A stretch of 11,073 bases of DNA. Origin: Bacteroidota bacterium (GTDB lineage: Bacteria > Bacteroidota > Bacteroidia > Bacteroidales > GCA-2748055). A model generated the notes under the pieces. The model did no database searches and was not told the DNA's origin. It saw only the letters and a list, made by a program, of their open reading frames with translations. Of this stretch, positions 1 to 8,019 are shown one piece after another. Where the stretch lies: positions 1-11,073 of the forward strand of contig JAAEOI010000693.1 of assembly GCA_024244665.1 (NCBI GenBank), written 5' to 3'. Numbering within the stretch: position 1 is the stretch's first letter; every line of letters begins with the position of its first letter. The position numbers were made by a program, and so were the translations under genes.

Positions 1-1812
1 ATTCTGACTACCGAGGACACCGAAATTCAGGAAAAGTACAGGCTGAATGACCCCTGGTGCCTGGCTACCAATCAATTGCTATACCACATGTACTACGCTT
101 TCGGCAGCAAGGGATCGGTTTCTCCGGGCCGGGTAAATGCGAAAACAGAGAAAGCTATCCTGGATTTCCTCTGGGAACATTTGAAGTATAAAAATGACAT
201 ACATCTTGCCCGAAAAAGTACCTGGTGGATGATCGGCAGTGAAAATCACGATTTGGTGTCAAAGGTGAGCAGCCTGATCACTTCGCAAATTTTCATGAAC
301 GAGCCCGAATATTTGGACCGGGTGTATCCCGATCTGGGCACCGGCGGAGGCCATGCCTACTGGTTCCACCACATGTACGGAGATGATGAAATCGTGGGGC
401 CTGAAGGCCGGGCAAATTATAAGGATGGAAAATCCTACACAGCTGCAGATCATTATCGGGAATGGCTCAACTACTTCGATGTGTATTTTTCTGAAAGAGC
501 AAAAAAAGGATTTTTCCTTGAAAATGCCTCACCTGGATATATGGCAGTGAGTGTTTCCTACCTTACCGATATATTTGATCTCTGCCATCAACCTGCACTT
601 TCTCAAAAGGCAGCAAATTTTCTGGACGTGGTCTGGGCAGACTGGGCGCAGGATCAGCTTAATGGCGTTAGGGGGGGGGCAAAAACAAGAGTCAGTGATG
701 GTAACCGATGGGCCGATGCCATGTATCAATTTGCCCGGTTTTACTTTGGCGGAAAGGGAAATGCGCAGACTCATTTTTTCGCTCAATTGCTGAGCAGTTA
801 TAAATTAAAACCTCTCATCTGGCATATGGCTCTGGATCGCCAGGGACTGGGTGAATTCGCCTACTTATCACGTAAGCCTGGTGAAGAGGAGAACATCTGG
901 CCCAGGCCTCTCGGTGCAGAGCGCACATTGTTATGCGATACCGAGTCTCGGTTTGTAAAATACAGCTGGGTTACACCAGATTACATTCTTGGTTGCCAGA
1001 TGGATCACCCGGGAGCCGTCCACAGTCATTTGAGCATTCAGAAACGCTGGCAGGGAATCACCTTCAAGGGAGAAAACGGACCAAGGGTTTATCACACAGG
1101 TGCAGTCAAGGAGTCAAAGGGAACCATAAAAGATGAAGTCCCCTTTTACAGGTGCGTGCAGAATAAAAAGGTGATGTTGGTTCAACAGAGCCGTGGTTTT
1201 TCACTTATTGATCCCGACTGGTTTCCTACTAAAAGCAGGGCAAACCAGGAGTGCGCCGTCTATTTTGGAGACAATCTGGACAGGATCGTTGAAAAAGAGG
1301 GATGGATCTTTGTGGAACATGGAGATGCCTTTCTAGCCGTGAAAGTGGTGATGGGTGAATATGCACAGGGCTGGACAATCCTTAAAGACCAGGCAAGTCC
1401 GGGCCGGACCAGTGAATTGGTAAACGACAGTTACGAATGGAGTGCTGATAAGAAATGGATCCGCCTCAAAGACAATTACGCGGGAATGATATTTGAAGCG
1501 TCGCGGCGTGTTCACCATCATACGCTTGAAGATTTCATCGCAGATATATTGGACAATGCCATCTATCTCGATAAAACCGTAGTTCCCGGCTTTCATGTAC
1601 TGCGATACAAAGGGTGTGGCGAAAATCCCAAAGAGATCTATTTAAACCTGGCTAATAATGAAATGCCCATGGTTGGAGGGAAGAGGGTTGACTATTCACC
1701 CCAGACCGTATTTGACAGCCCCTTCCTCAAATCCAAATACAAGAGCGGAATCGTAAATATCAGAAAAGGAGAAGAGGAAATGGTTCTGGATTTCAATTCA
1801 TTGGGGAATTAA
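1..1812 (+). CDS. Lyase-like toroid/beta-sandwich protein, paralogue 1 (5'-truncated by window)
   Basis: The reading frame is open from base 1 to a TAA at 1810-1812, giving 603 visible residues. The ATG at 76 is internal: the 25 codons before it still align with the complete paralogue at 5260-8019, starting near its residue 298, so roughly 300 N-terminal residues (signal peptide and first beta domain) should lie upstream. Motifs shared with the paralogue include STWWM-x-GSENHD (visible residues about 73-84), a Y-x-A-x-x-HY segment (146-152), GGAKTR, RPLG-x-ERTLLCD and HPGAVHSHLS (336-345). The aromatic-rich helical first half and beta-rich second half suggest an alpha/alpha toroid followed by a beta-sandwich, the fold of heparinase/alginate-lyase-type polysaccharide lyases. 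That fold call is inference. I cannot name the family, and a hydrolase or a dehydratase acting on uronates is also possible. The gene probably starts or continues the operon, ending 86 bases before the sulfatase fusion. It contains a run of nine G at 671-679. Confidence 0.72.
   Translation: MLTTEDTEIQEKYRLNDPWCLATNQLLYHMYYAFGSKGSVSPGRVNAKTEKAILDFLWEHLKYKNDIHLARKSTWWMIGSENHDLVSKVSSLITSQIFMNEPEYLDRVYPDLGTGGGHAYWFHHMYGDDEIVGPEGRANYKDGKSYTAADHYREWLNYFDVYFSERAKKGFFLENASPGYMAVSVSYLTDIFDLCHQPALSQKAANFLDVVWADWAQDQLNGVRGGAKTRVSDGNRWADAMYQFARFYFGGKGNAQTHFFAQLLSSYKLKPLIWHMALDRQGLGEFAYLSRKPGEEENIWPRPLGAERTLLCDTESRFVKYSWVTPDYILGCQMDHPGAVHSHLSIQKRWQGITFKGENGPRVYHTGAVKESKGTIKDEVPFYRCVQNKKVMLVQQSRGFSLIDPDWFPTKSRANQECAVYFGDNLDRIVEKEGWIFVEHGDAFLAVKVVMGEYAQGWTILKDQASPGRTSELVNDSYEWSADKKWIRLKDNYAGMIFEASRRVHHHTLEDFIADILDNAIYLDKTVVPGFHVLRYKGCGENPKEIYLNLANNEMPMVGGKRVDYSPQTVFDSPFLKSKYKSGIVNIRKGEEEMVLDFNSLGN
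671..679 (+). repeat. Nine-base poly-G tract inside coding sequence
   Basis: Bases 671-679 are nine consecutive G, encoding the R-G-G-A part of the conserved GGAKTR region. The paralogue encodes the same residues at 6805-6816 with a broken run (AGG GGT GGT GCA), so the protein motif does not require the tract. The frame is intact as given. One inserted or lost G would truncate the protein, so this could be a slippage hotspot or a place where a sequencing error would matter. Confidence 0.85.
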
Positions 1813-1898
1813 GAACTTAAAGGATCAGCAGCCCATCCCGGACGGGAAAAGGCAATTCTTGTAAAAAATAATAATACCCAGCTTACACCATAAAGAAC

Positions 1899-4800
1899 AT
1901 GTATACTCCATCAGCTCTGAATAAAATTCTCATACTGGCAGCTCTGATCTTATGCCATACCGGGCTTGCCTGCAATGCTCAGAGCCCCAATGTGGTTCTG
2001 ATCCTTACCGATGATCAGGGTTACAGCGACGTAGGCTTCAATGGCAATCCTCTGGTAAAGACACCGGTTCTGGATGAGCTTGCATCCGGTGCAACGGTCT
2101 TTAATAATTTCTTCGCCCACCCGGTCTGCTCCCCGACACGAGCGTCCCTCATGACCGGGCGCTATGCATTCCGAACCGGTGTAATAGATACCCAGGAAGG
2201 GATGTCCATTCTCCGTCCCGCTGAGATCACTGTGGCCGAGGCCCTCAAAACTTCCGGATATAAAACAGGGTTGTTCGGCAAGTGGCACCTGGGGGATAAC
2301 GCACCCGCCCGGCCCATGGATCAGGGCTTTGACCGGACACTGACACATGTTGGGGGAATGATCGGCGCTCCATACAATCCGCTCGACGGCAATGCCTATT
2401 TCGATCCAATCCTGATCGATGATGGAGTGGAGAAACACTTCAGGGGATATTGCACGGATATCTTTACTGATGCTGCGATTGACTTTATCCATTCATTGGA
2501 TGGGGAACCCTTCTTTGTTTATCTTTCCACGAATACACCTCATCATCCACTTACAGTAAAAGACCTCGATGCAAAACCTTACCGCGATGCCGGGTTGAGT
2601 GAAGAGACCTCCCGGTATTACGGGATGATCAGCAATATTGATGATAATGTGGGCCGTTTGCTCGAAGCATTAAAAGCAGCCGGAGTGGTAGAAAATACCC
2701 TGATCATTTTCCTGGGTGATAACGGCACCTCCAGTCTGCATAAACAAGCCGACCTCTGGGAATCCGGGTTACGTGGACGAAAAACCTATGTCTATGAAAA
2801 CGGGATCCGTGTGCCCATGCTTATTAAGCTTCCCGGGGTGCCTGAAAAAGGTAGCCGGCTGGAAGCGCTGGCCTCTGTGGAGGATCTGATGCCAACAATC
2901 CTTGAAGTCTGCAAGGTTAATACATCTGCTGATTTTGATGGGCAACGCCTGCTTCCGCTGCTAACAGATTCATCTGCTATGTTACCGGACCGTTCATTTT
3001 ATTTCCAGTTTCACCGTGGTACCCGGCCAGATCAATACCGCAACATGGCCGTGCGTAGGGGAGCTTATAAACTGATTCAGCCTGTTGGCCGCGGCATGGA
3101 GCCCTTTGCCCCAGGCAAAACGAAGTTTGAACTCTATAATCTAAGCCTGGATCCATTTGAACGCGAGGATATTGCCAGGGAAAATCCGGAAATTGTCAAA
3201 GGCTTGAAAGCTGATTATGACCGATGGTTTGAGTCAGTCTGCAAGGAAGGATTCGAGCCGGTGTCTACCTGGATTGGCAGCGATCTTCAAAATCCTGTGA
3301 CTCTTACCCGCCAGGATTGGCGGGGCGGTGGATTGTTTGATGGGGACCTGGGTACTCACAAGTTGGACATAAAAACTTCAGGAAGCTATCGCATCACCTG
3401 CCGGTGGAGTGAATTACTTGCCAGGACTCATGCGGTTACACTTAAATTGAATGATCGGATTATTGAAAAAGAGATTTTACGCTCGGAATCACAGGTCCGT
3501 TTCGATGAGATTGATCTGCCGGAAGGCCAATGCAAGCTGGAGGCCTGGGTGGAAATTGATGGAAAGAAGTGCGGTTTCCGCTTCATCGAAATTGAAAAAC
3601 TAGAATCTGGAAAAGAGAAGACGGCCGTAAGCGGCCTGAAAGCTTCTGTACGTTCCGGACAGGTATTTCTCACCTGGAATGAATCAACGGTTCCCGAGGG
3701 TGTTACTTTCAATGTATATATGGATTCCAGTCCCATTACAGCCAGCACACTCTCAAAAGCGACATTGGTGGGGCATCACATCGAAGCTGGCAGTGCCTGC
3801 GACTGGTGGCAGGATCCTGCCTCCTTTGACCCGGATGCGGAACCGGACCGTTCACATGGTTTCCTGATTGATGGGAAAGAACTGGATCCGCGAAGTGGCC
3901 TGTTTATTCATACTGCAAGTGCTAAGGAGCCTCTCTATTTTGCTGTGCTACCCTCTTCGGCAGATGCTTCTTCCATAAAATCCAGCATTAATTCCATAGA
4001 AGAGCCGGTAAGGGCAGATCCCATGCTACCGCAGCCGATCCCTTTAAAGGAGGGTCCCGGTAGAGGCAGCGCAATTGGGAAAAGCCTGACCCTGGTATTG
4101 CACGGACGTGGTGATGGAAAAAACATGGACAACAGAGGCAATTTTCTTGTTTTTGGTGATTCCCTGCAAGGCTGGCGGGAAGGGCTGGCCAGGAAATTTG
4201 CGGTGGAGAGCGATCCGGAAGGGATTGTGATCTATCCGCTGGACCGGATCTGGATTGGAAGACCTCTACTGTTCTCCTGGGACAAGCGCGATCATGTACC
4301 TGCAATCAATACCTGGTGGTATGGCTGCAATAATGGAATTTATGATGCTGAGAAAGTGAAAGACGGTGTGGTGGTCAACTATACCGAAGAGCACCTGCTC
4401 TATCTTGTTCGCTGGGCACAGGAATACTTCGGAACAGATCCGGACCGGACCTATATTCGGGGGAAATCCATGGGTGGTAGCGGGGCCATTTCCACAGCCT
4501 TCCACCATCCTGAAGTTTTTGCTACGGTGTACAGCTATGTTCCCATTGTCTCCTACACAAAACGAGCAGGTAAAGATGGCATCAGCAATCTCAAGCGCCT
4601 GGACGGACTTTGCGGGCGTACCTGTGACGAAACAGTTATGAGTTCTGATGGCATTCCGGTCATGGAACGAATGAATAGTGAGCGCATCGTACTGGAATCC
4701 AGGGAGGAATTGCCCTTTCTTGTGCTGTGTAATGGTCGCACAGACGGCTCAATTCCCTGGGTAAACAATCCCTCCTTTTACCGGGCCCTTAATAAGGCGA

Positions 4801-5258
4801 AGCGCGGATTTGCCTGCTACTGGAACAATGGAAAGCACAACATGAGTTTAGACGTGCCAGAAGATATGAATGGTTTTTATTCCCTTCAGCCGGGGATGCC
4901 CCATGACACAAGCTTTCCGGCTTTCAGTAATTTCTCCGGAAACTACAATCCGGGAAATGGTGAAAAAGAGAATGGGGATATCACAGGATGGATGAACCGG
5001 GGACTCTACTGGACCGATATTGAAGAAACCGAAAACAGCTGGAGTATCCGGATTATTGCAAAAGGCGACTTCCTCCCTGCTAAACTTGAAGTTGAGGTTA
5101 CACCCAGGCGGCTGACCAGGTTTCAGATTGCACCGGGCGAAACATTGATCGTCAATGGTAAAAAGACAAAGGCAGATGAGAATGGTTTGCTTACCTTCCG
5201 GAAAGTCAGGCTTTTTTCAGGAGAAACTGTTTCTCTGGAAATGAAAAGGATCCATTAG
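1899..5258 (+). CDS. Sulfatase (S1-type) fused to serine alpha/beta-hydrolase (esterase-like), exported
   Basis: One uninterrupted 1119-residue chain. Residues 1-27 form a signal peptide, probably cut after CNA|Q; the G-L-A-C at 22-25 is only a poor lipobox. Residues 29-450 are a type I sulfatase: PNVVLILTDDQG with metal-binding Asp38/Asp39, CSPTR at 77-81 (Cys77 would be oxidised to formylglycine), GKWHLGD at 127-133, HHPL near 215 and GDN at 273-275. Residues about 455-568 are a beta-rich accessory module, and 575-685 are fibronectin-III-like. Residues 728-985 are an alpha/beta-hydrolase: HGRGDG at 735-740 (oxyanion region), nucleophile Ser857 in GKSMGG, and likely Asp949 and His980. Residues 1045-1116 form a beta-rich tail. 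The expected role is removal of sulfate and ester groups from one polysaccharide in the periplasm or outside the cell. Substrate positions cannot be read from sequence. The stop lies one base before the next start, which suggests translational coupling. A sulfatase alone is normally about 450-600 residues, so the length is unusual. Confidence 0.93.
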   Translation: MYTPSALNKILILAALILCHTGLACNAQSPNVVLILTDDQGYSDVGFNGNPLVKTPVLDELASGATVFNNFFAHPVCSPTRASLMTGRYAFRTGVIDTQEGMSILRPAEITVAEALKTSGYKTGLFGKWHLGDNAPARPMDQGFDRTLTHVGGMIGAPYNPLDGNAYFDPILIDDGVEKHFRGYCTDIFTDAAIDFIHSLDGEPFFVYLSTNTPHHPLTVKDLDAKPYRDAGLSEETSRYYGMISNIDDNVGRLLEALKAAGVVENTLIIFLGDNGTSSLHKQADLWESGLRGRKTYVYENGIRVPMLIKLPGVPEKGSRLEALASVEDLMPTILEVCKVNTSADFDGQRLLPLLTDSSAMLPDRSFYFQFHRGTRPDQYRNMAVRRGAYKLIQPVGRGMEPFAPGKTKFELYNLSLDPFEREDIARENPEIVKGLKADYDRWFESVCKEGFEPVSTWIGSDLQNPVTLTRQDWRGGGLFDGDLGTHKLDIKTSGSYRITCRWSELLARTHAVTLKLNDRIIEKEILRSESQVRFDEIDLPEGQCKLEAWVEIDGKKCGFRFIEIEKLESGKEKTAVSGLKASVRSGQVFLTWNESTVPEGVTFNVYMDSSPITASTLSKATLVGHHIEAGSACDWWQDPASFDPDAEPDRSHGFLIDGKELDPRSGLFIHTASAKEPLYFAVLPSSADASSIKSSINSIEEPVRADPMLPQPIPLKEGPGRGSAIGKSLTLVLHGRGDGKNMDNRGNFLVFGDSLQGWREGLARKFAVESDPEGIVIYPLDRIWIGRPLLFSWDKRDHVPAINTWWYGCNNGIYDAEKVKDGVVVNYTEEHLLYLVRWAQEYFGTDPDRTYIRGKSMGGSGAISTAFHHPEVFATVYSYVPIVSYTKRAGKDGISNLKRLDGLCGRTCDETVMSSDGIPVMERMNSERIVLESREELPFLVLCNGRTDGSIPWVNNPSFYRALNKAKRGFACYWNNGKHNMSLDVPEDMNGFYSLQPGMPHDTSFPAFSNFSGNYNPGNGEKENGDITGWMNRGLYWTDIEETENSWSIRIIAKGDFLPAKLEVEVTPRRLTRFQIAPGETLIVNGKKTKADENGLLTFRKVRLFSGETVSLEMKRIH
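1980..3254 (+). other. Sulfatase domain of the fusion (S1 family, Cys-type)
   Basis: Residues 28-452 hold the full catalytic core. The C-x-P-x-R signature is at 2127-2141, with Cys encoded by TGC at 2127-2129. The Cys-type signature means a maturase of the anSME radical-SAM type or an equivalent system must act on it; no maturase is in the window. The C-terminal subdomain is present (M-A-V-R-R-G-A-Y-K-L-I near 383-393, then E-L-Y-N-L-S-L-D-P), so the domain looks complete and active. The SulfAtlas subfamily cannot be assigned by eye. Confidence 0.92.
3261..3953 (+). other. Linker modules: beta-sandwich plus fibronectin-III-like domain
   Basis: Residues 455-568 begin with P-V-T-L-T-R-Q-D-W-R and alternate strands (SGSYRITCRW, AVTLKLNDR, CKLEAWVEI), matching the accessory beta-sandwich often seen after S1 sulfatase cores. 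Residues 575-685 (V-S-G-L-K-A-S-V..VFLTWNE..FNVYMD..PLYFAVLPS) look like a fibronectin type III fold, though with a long inserted loop. A Ser-rich linker follows at 685-725. Sugar binding or simple spacing is plausible; no binding residues can be named. Confidence 0.6.
4080..4853 (+). other. Alpha/beta-hydrolase (esterase-like) domain of the fusion
   Basis: Residues 728-985. A beta-strand followed by HGRGDG (735-740) resembles the oxyanion-hole strand of CE1/feruloyl/esterase-D-type enzymes. The nucleophile elbow is G-K-S-M-G-G with Ser857 (TCC at 4467-4469). L-V-L-C-N-G-R-T-D-G puts Asp949 in the expected acid position, and N-N-G-K-H-N-M puts His980 in the expected base position. The spacing and order Ser-Asp-His fit an intact triad. 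An acetyl or other acyl ester on the glycan is the most economical substrate, but a peptidase-like or other hydrolase role is not excluded. Confidence 0.82.
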
Positions 5259-5259
5259 A

Positions 5260-8019
5260 ATGCTCAGGTTTAACTACATAAATATAAAAGGATTTTGCAT
5301 AGCACTTTGCTTGTTTCTCAACGCGAGCAGCAGTATCTCTGCCCAGACTTACCAGGCGGGCAACGTGAAAAGGGTTGACTTCTATGATGAGGTTTTAAGG
5401 CTCTTTGGGACAGCCTCCACTGGCAGTAGCATTACTGAAAACCGGGCGCTTCAGGGGAACAGGATTATTTACCATAAAAATGGCAATCTCTATCCGGATG
5501 AAAGCGCTGTGAACTATTTCTCGTTGGATTATGGTGACAAACAGGCGGGCGATTTCAGTGTGTGTTTTGATGCAGCCTCAGCTGATATGGTCGACGAACT
5601 TGGTTTCATGCCAGGTCCATACCAGCAAACCTGGGATTTGTCTGAGGAGTGGGCCCTACAGCTCTGGATGAAAGGAGCCGGCATGATCGCCGGAGACCCA
5701 TGGCCACTCACCTTTTTTGATGAGGAAGGAGAAAGGGCCGAGGGCTTCCTGAGGGATTTCAGGGCAGACGGAAAATGGCATCTGCTCACCCTGCCCCTGT
5801 CTGAACTTAAGAAAAATCACGATTTTGATTTCACAAAGGTCACAGCCTGTCAGCTTCATAAGCCCCAGGATTCTAAGGGGAAACTCTGGTTTGATGGGAT
5901 CCTCTTTACGCACAAAAAAAGCCACCGGGTAATGGGCGTAACAGACAAGTCAGTCCGTCAGCGCTGTAATGAGGCAGCAGCCAGTCGTTCTGAGCGTATA
6001 GATGAAGCCTTCAGGGATATTTCGACATATACTCCCGAAACCCTTAAGCTCCACAATCGCCATGTATACTGGCGCGACCTGCTTAATATTCATTTCGGGA
6101 AACTGTGGCTGGGCCAGGATATTGAAAAGACCAATGCTGAACTACGAGAGATATTCACCTCTCAGGATCCTGAGATTCGCCGCGAGTATGAACTGGACGG
6201 GCACTGGTCGCTATACCTTACTCCAACACTGATTCAGATGTATTATACATTTGGGAGCAAAGCAACGCGTTTGCCCGGACGACTAGAGAAGGAGACGGAA
6301 AAAGCACTGTTAGAACTCCTCTGGGAACGGACAAAAGTGAAGAACGACATCGTTATCGCCAGTCAGAGCACCTGGTGGATGGCCGGCAGCGAGAACCACG
6401 ATATCAATGCCAAGGTTGCAAATCTTCTCTCATCACAGATCTTCATGCACGAGCCGGCTTATGCAGACAGGATCTATCCAGACCTGGGATACGGAAGCGG
6501 ATACGGCTACGGTCATGCCGGCCTTGAGCGCCAGACAGGTGGCAGGGCCAACTTGAAGGACGGGAATGAATACCGTGCCAGGGAACATTATGAAGCCTGG
6601 GTGAAATTTTGGGACGAGTGGTTCACGCAAAGAGCTTGCCGGGGGCCGTTTATTGAAATTAACTCCCCCACCTATATGCTTTACTCGCTGGGCTTCCTAC
6701 AGTCTATTTACGATCTTTGTGAGGATCAGGCATTGCGGACGAAGACTGGTCAATTCTTTGATATGGTCTGGGCCGACTGGGCACAGGATCAGATTGGCGG
6801 CATGAGGGGTGGTGCAAAAACAAGGAGCTACGGGCCGAAGTCTGGTTATGGAAGCATGACTCAGTTTGCCAAATTTCTCCTGGGGGGACCGGGCAATGCC
6901 TGTCATGGCTTTTTCGAACTCCTGCTCTCTGATTACCGTCTGCCTCCCCTGATCTGGGAGTTGGCACTGGATCGCGAAGGAATGGGCTGCTTTGCCTACC
7001 TGTCGCGGCGCCCGGGTGAGGAAGAAAATGTCTGGCCACGGCCGCTGGGAAATGAACGCACACTCTTATGCGACACACCTGGGCGATTCCTGCGCTACAG
7101 CTGGGTCACTCCGGATTACGTGCTTGGAACGCAGATGGATCATCCCGGTGCTGTACACAGTCACCTCAGTGTTTCACGGCGACAGCATTCTATGATTTTT
7201 GCCGGGGATCCTTACTGCCGCATTATTCCCGGACCTCTTTATTCAGGAGAAAAACCGGGACTGATCGGCTCCGCTGAGATCGACGAAACAGACCCGGATT
7301 CCTGGAAACTTGGGACCGATCACTATTATCGCAGTGTACAGCACCGTCGGGTGATGATCACCCAGCAGTCCCGCAATCTCACCCGCATCTCCCCTGAATG
7401 GTTCCCTGACTATGACCTGGGCTCCAAGCCCTATGGCATCTTATTTGATGGGGATCTTGACCGGCTGGAAGAAAAAAACGGATGGATCTTTTTGGCCAAA
7501 GGAAATGCCTACCTTGCGGTAAGGGTAATTGTCGGTAGGGATAGCAGACCAGACGATAGCTCAGAAACAATCCGTGGACATAAAGGTGAAACAGCCCTGG
7601 GCGAAAAAGGATATGAGTGGAATGAAGATCTCAGCATCCTCCGCCTGAAGAACAAATACAGCCCAATCATTTTTGAAGCCGGCCGCAAAGCCGATTACCC
7701 AAGCCTGGAGAATTTCCAGGAGGATGTCCTGGAGAATTCCCTCAAGCTTTACTCTACGGTGATGGCTCCGAATCTTGGCTTCGATATCCTCAAATACACA
7801 GGTTGCGGAGAGGATGCAGAAGAAATAATCTTTAACTCTGCCAACAGTGAGATCCCCACTGTGGGCGGGAACTATATCGACTACTCTTACCCTGAACTAT
7901 TCGACAGCCCATACCTTATATCCGAATACGAAAGCGGTCTTGTCAGAATCAAAAAGAAGGATCAGGAACTGATACTGGATTTTAGCGGGGGAGGTTCCGG
8001 TAGTGAGGGTCATAAATGA
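5260..8019 (+). CDS. Lyase-like toroid/beta-sandwich protein, paralogue 2 (full length)
   Basis: This is a 919-residue exported protein and the complete version of the gene at 1-1812. The signal peptide is residues 1-28 (SISA|Q). Residues about 35-218 are a beta-rich jelly-roll-like domain ending in G-K-L-W-F-D-G-I-L-F, typical of carbohydrate-binding-like folds. Residues 235-610 are helical and aromatic, as in an alpha/alpha toroid. Residues about 612-910 are beta-rich. Motifs shared with paralogue 1 are STWWMAGSENHD (370-381), Y-R-A-R-E-HY (438-444), GGAKTR (517-522), RPLGNERTLLCD (594-605) and HPGAVHSHLS (628-637). The Asn-His pair (379-380) with a Tyr about 60 residues later recalls the Asn/His/Tyr sites of toroid polysaccharide lyases; this is inference, and the family is not recognised. 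The start is one base after the previous stop (TAGAATG). The protein ends in a Gly/Ser-rich tail that paralogue 1 lacks. The GH105 enzyme downstream would fit a lyase product. Confidence 0.78.
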   Translation: MLRFNYINIKGFCIALCLFLNASSSISAQTYQAGNVKRVDFYDEVLRLFGTASTGSSITENRALQGNRIIYHKNGNLYPDESAVNYFSLDYGDKQAGDFSVCFDAASADMVDELGFMPGPYQQTWDLSEEWALQLWMKGAGMIAGDPWPLTFFDEEGERAEGFLRDFRADGKWHLLTLPLSELKKNHDFDFTKVTACQLHKPQDSKGKLWFDGILFTHKKSHRVMGVTDKSVRQRCNEAAASRSERIDEAFRDISTYTPETLKLHNRHVYWRDLLNIHFGKLWLGQDIEKTNAELREIFTSQDPEIRREYELDGHWSLYLTPTLIQMYYTFGSKATRLPGRLEKETEKALLELLWERTKVKNDIVIASQSTWWMAGSENHDINAKVANLLSSQIFMHEPAYADRIYPDLGYGSGYGYGHAGLERQTGGRANLKDGNEYRAREHYEAWVKFWDEWFTQRACRGPFIEINSPTYMLYSLGFLQSIYDLCEDQALRTKTGQFFDMVWADWAQDQIGGMRGGAKTRSYGPKSGYGSMTQFAKFLLGGPGNACHGFFELLLSDYRLPPLIWELALDREGMGCFAYLSRRPGEEENVWPRPLGNERTLLCDTPGRFLRYSWVTPDYVLGTQMDHPGAVHSHLSVSRRQHSMIFAGDPYCRIIPGPLYSGEKPGLIGSAEIDETDPDSWKLGTDHYYRSVQHRRVMITQQSRNLTRISPEWFPDYDLGSKPYGILFDGDLDRLEEKNGWIFLAKGNAYLAVRVIVGRDSRPDDSSETIRGHKGETALGEKGYEWNEDLSILRLKNKYSPIIFEAGRKADYPSLENFQEDVLENSLKLYSTVMAPNLGFDILKYTGCGEDAEEIIFNSANSEIPTVGGNYIDYSYPELFDSPYLISEYESGLVRIKKKDQELILDFSGGGSGSEGHK

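Noticed and set aside
76..78. ATG that could be taken as the start of the first gene
   Set aside because: The frame is open to base 1 and the 25 preceding codons align with the complete paralogue, so this Met is internal and the real start lies outside the window.
1836..1847. Short inverted repeat TCCCG-GA-CGGGA in the 86-base gap before the sulfatase fusion
   Set aside because: The stem is only 4-5 pairs and is not followed by a T run, and the next gene continues in the same direction; it is too weak to call a terminator or operator. I also saw no clear Bacteroidota-type TTTG/TAnnTTTG promoter pair in this gap.
1962..1976. Possible lipobox (G-L-A-C) at the N-terminus of the sulfatase fusion
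   Set aside because: The -3 residue is Gly rather than Leu/Val/Ile, and a normal signal peptidase I site (CNA|Q) follows immediately, so I treat the protein as soluble and exported rather than a lipoprotein.
1950..2492. Long antisense open frame (180 codons) opposite the sulfatase domain
   Set aside because: It lies entirely within a well-supported sulfatase domain, and its product has no recognisable motif and a Cys/Gly-rich, shadow-like composition.
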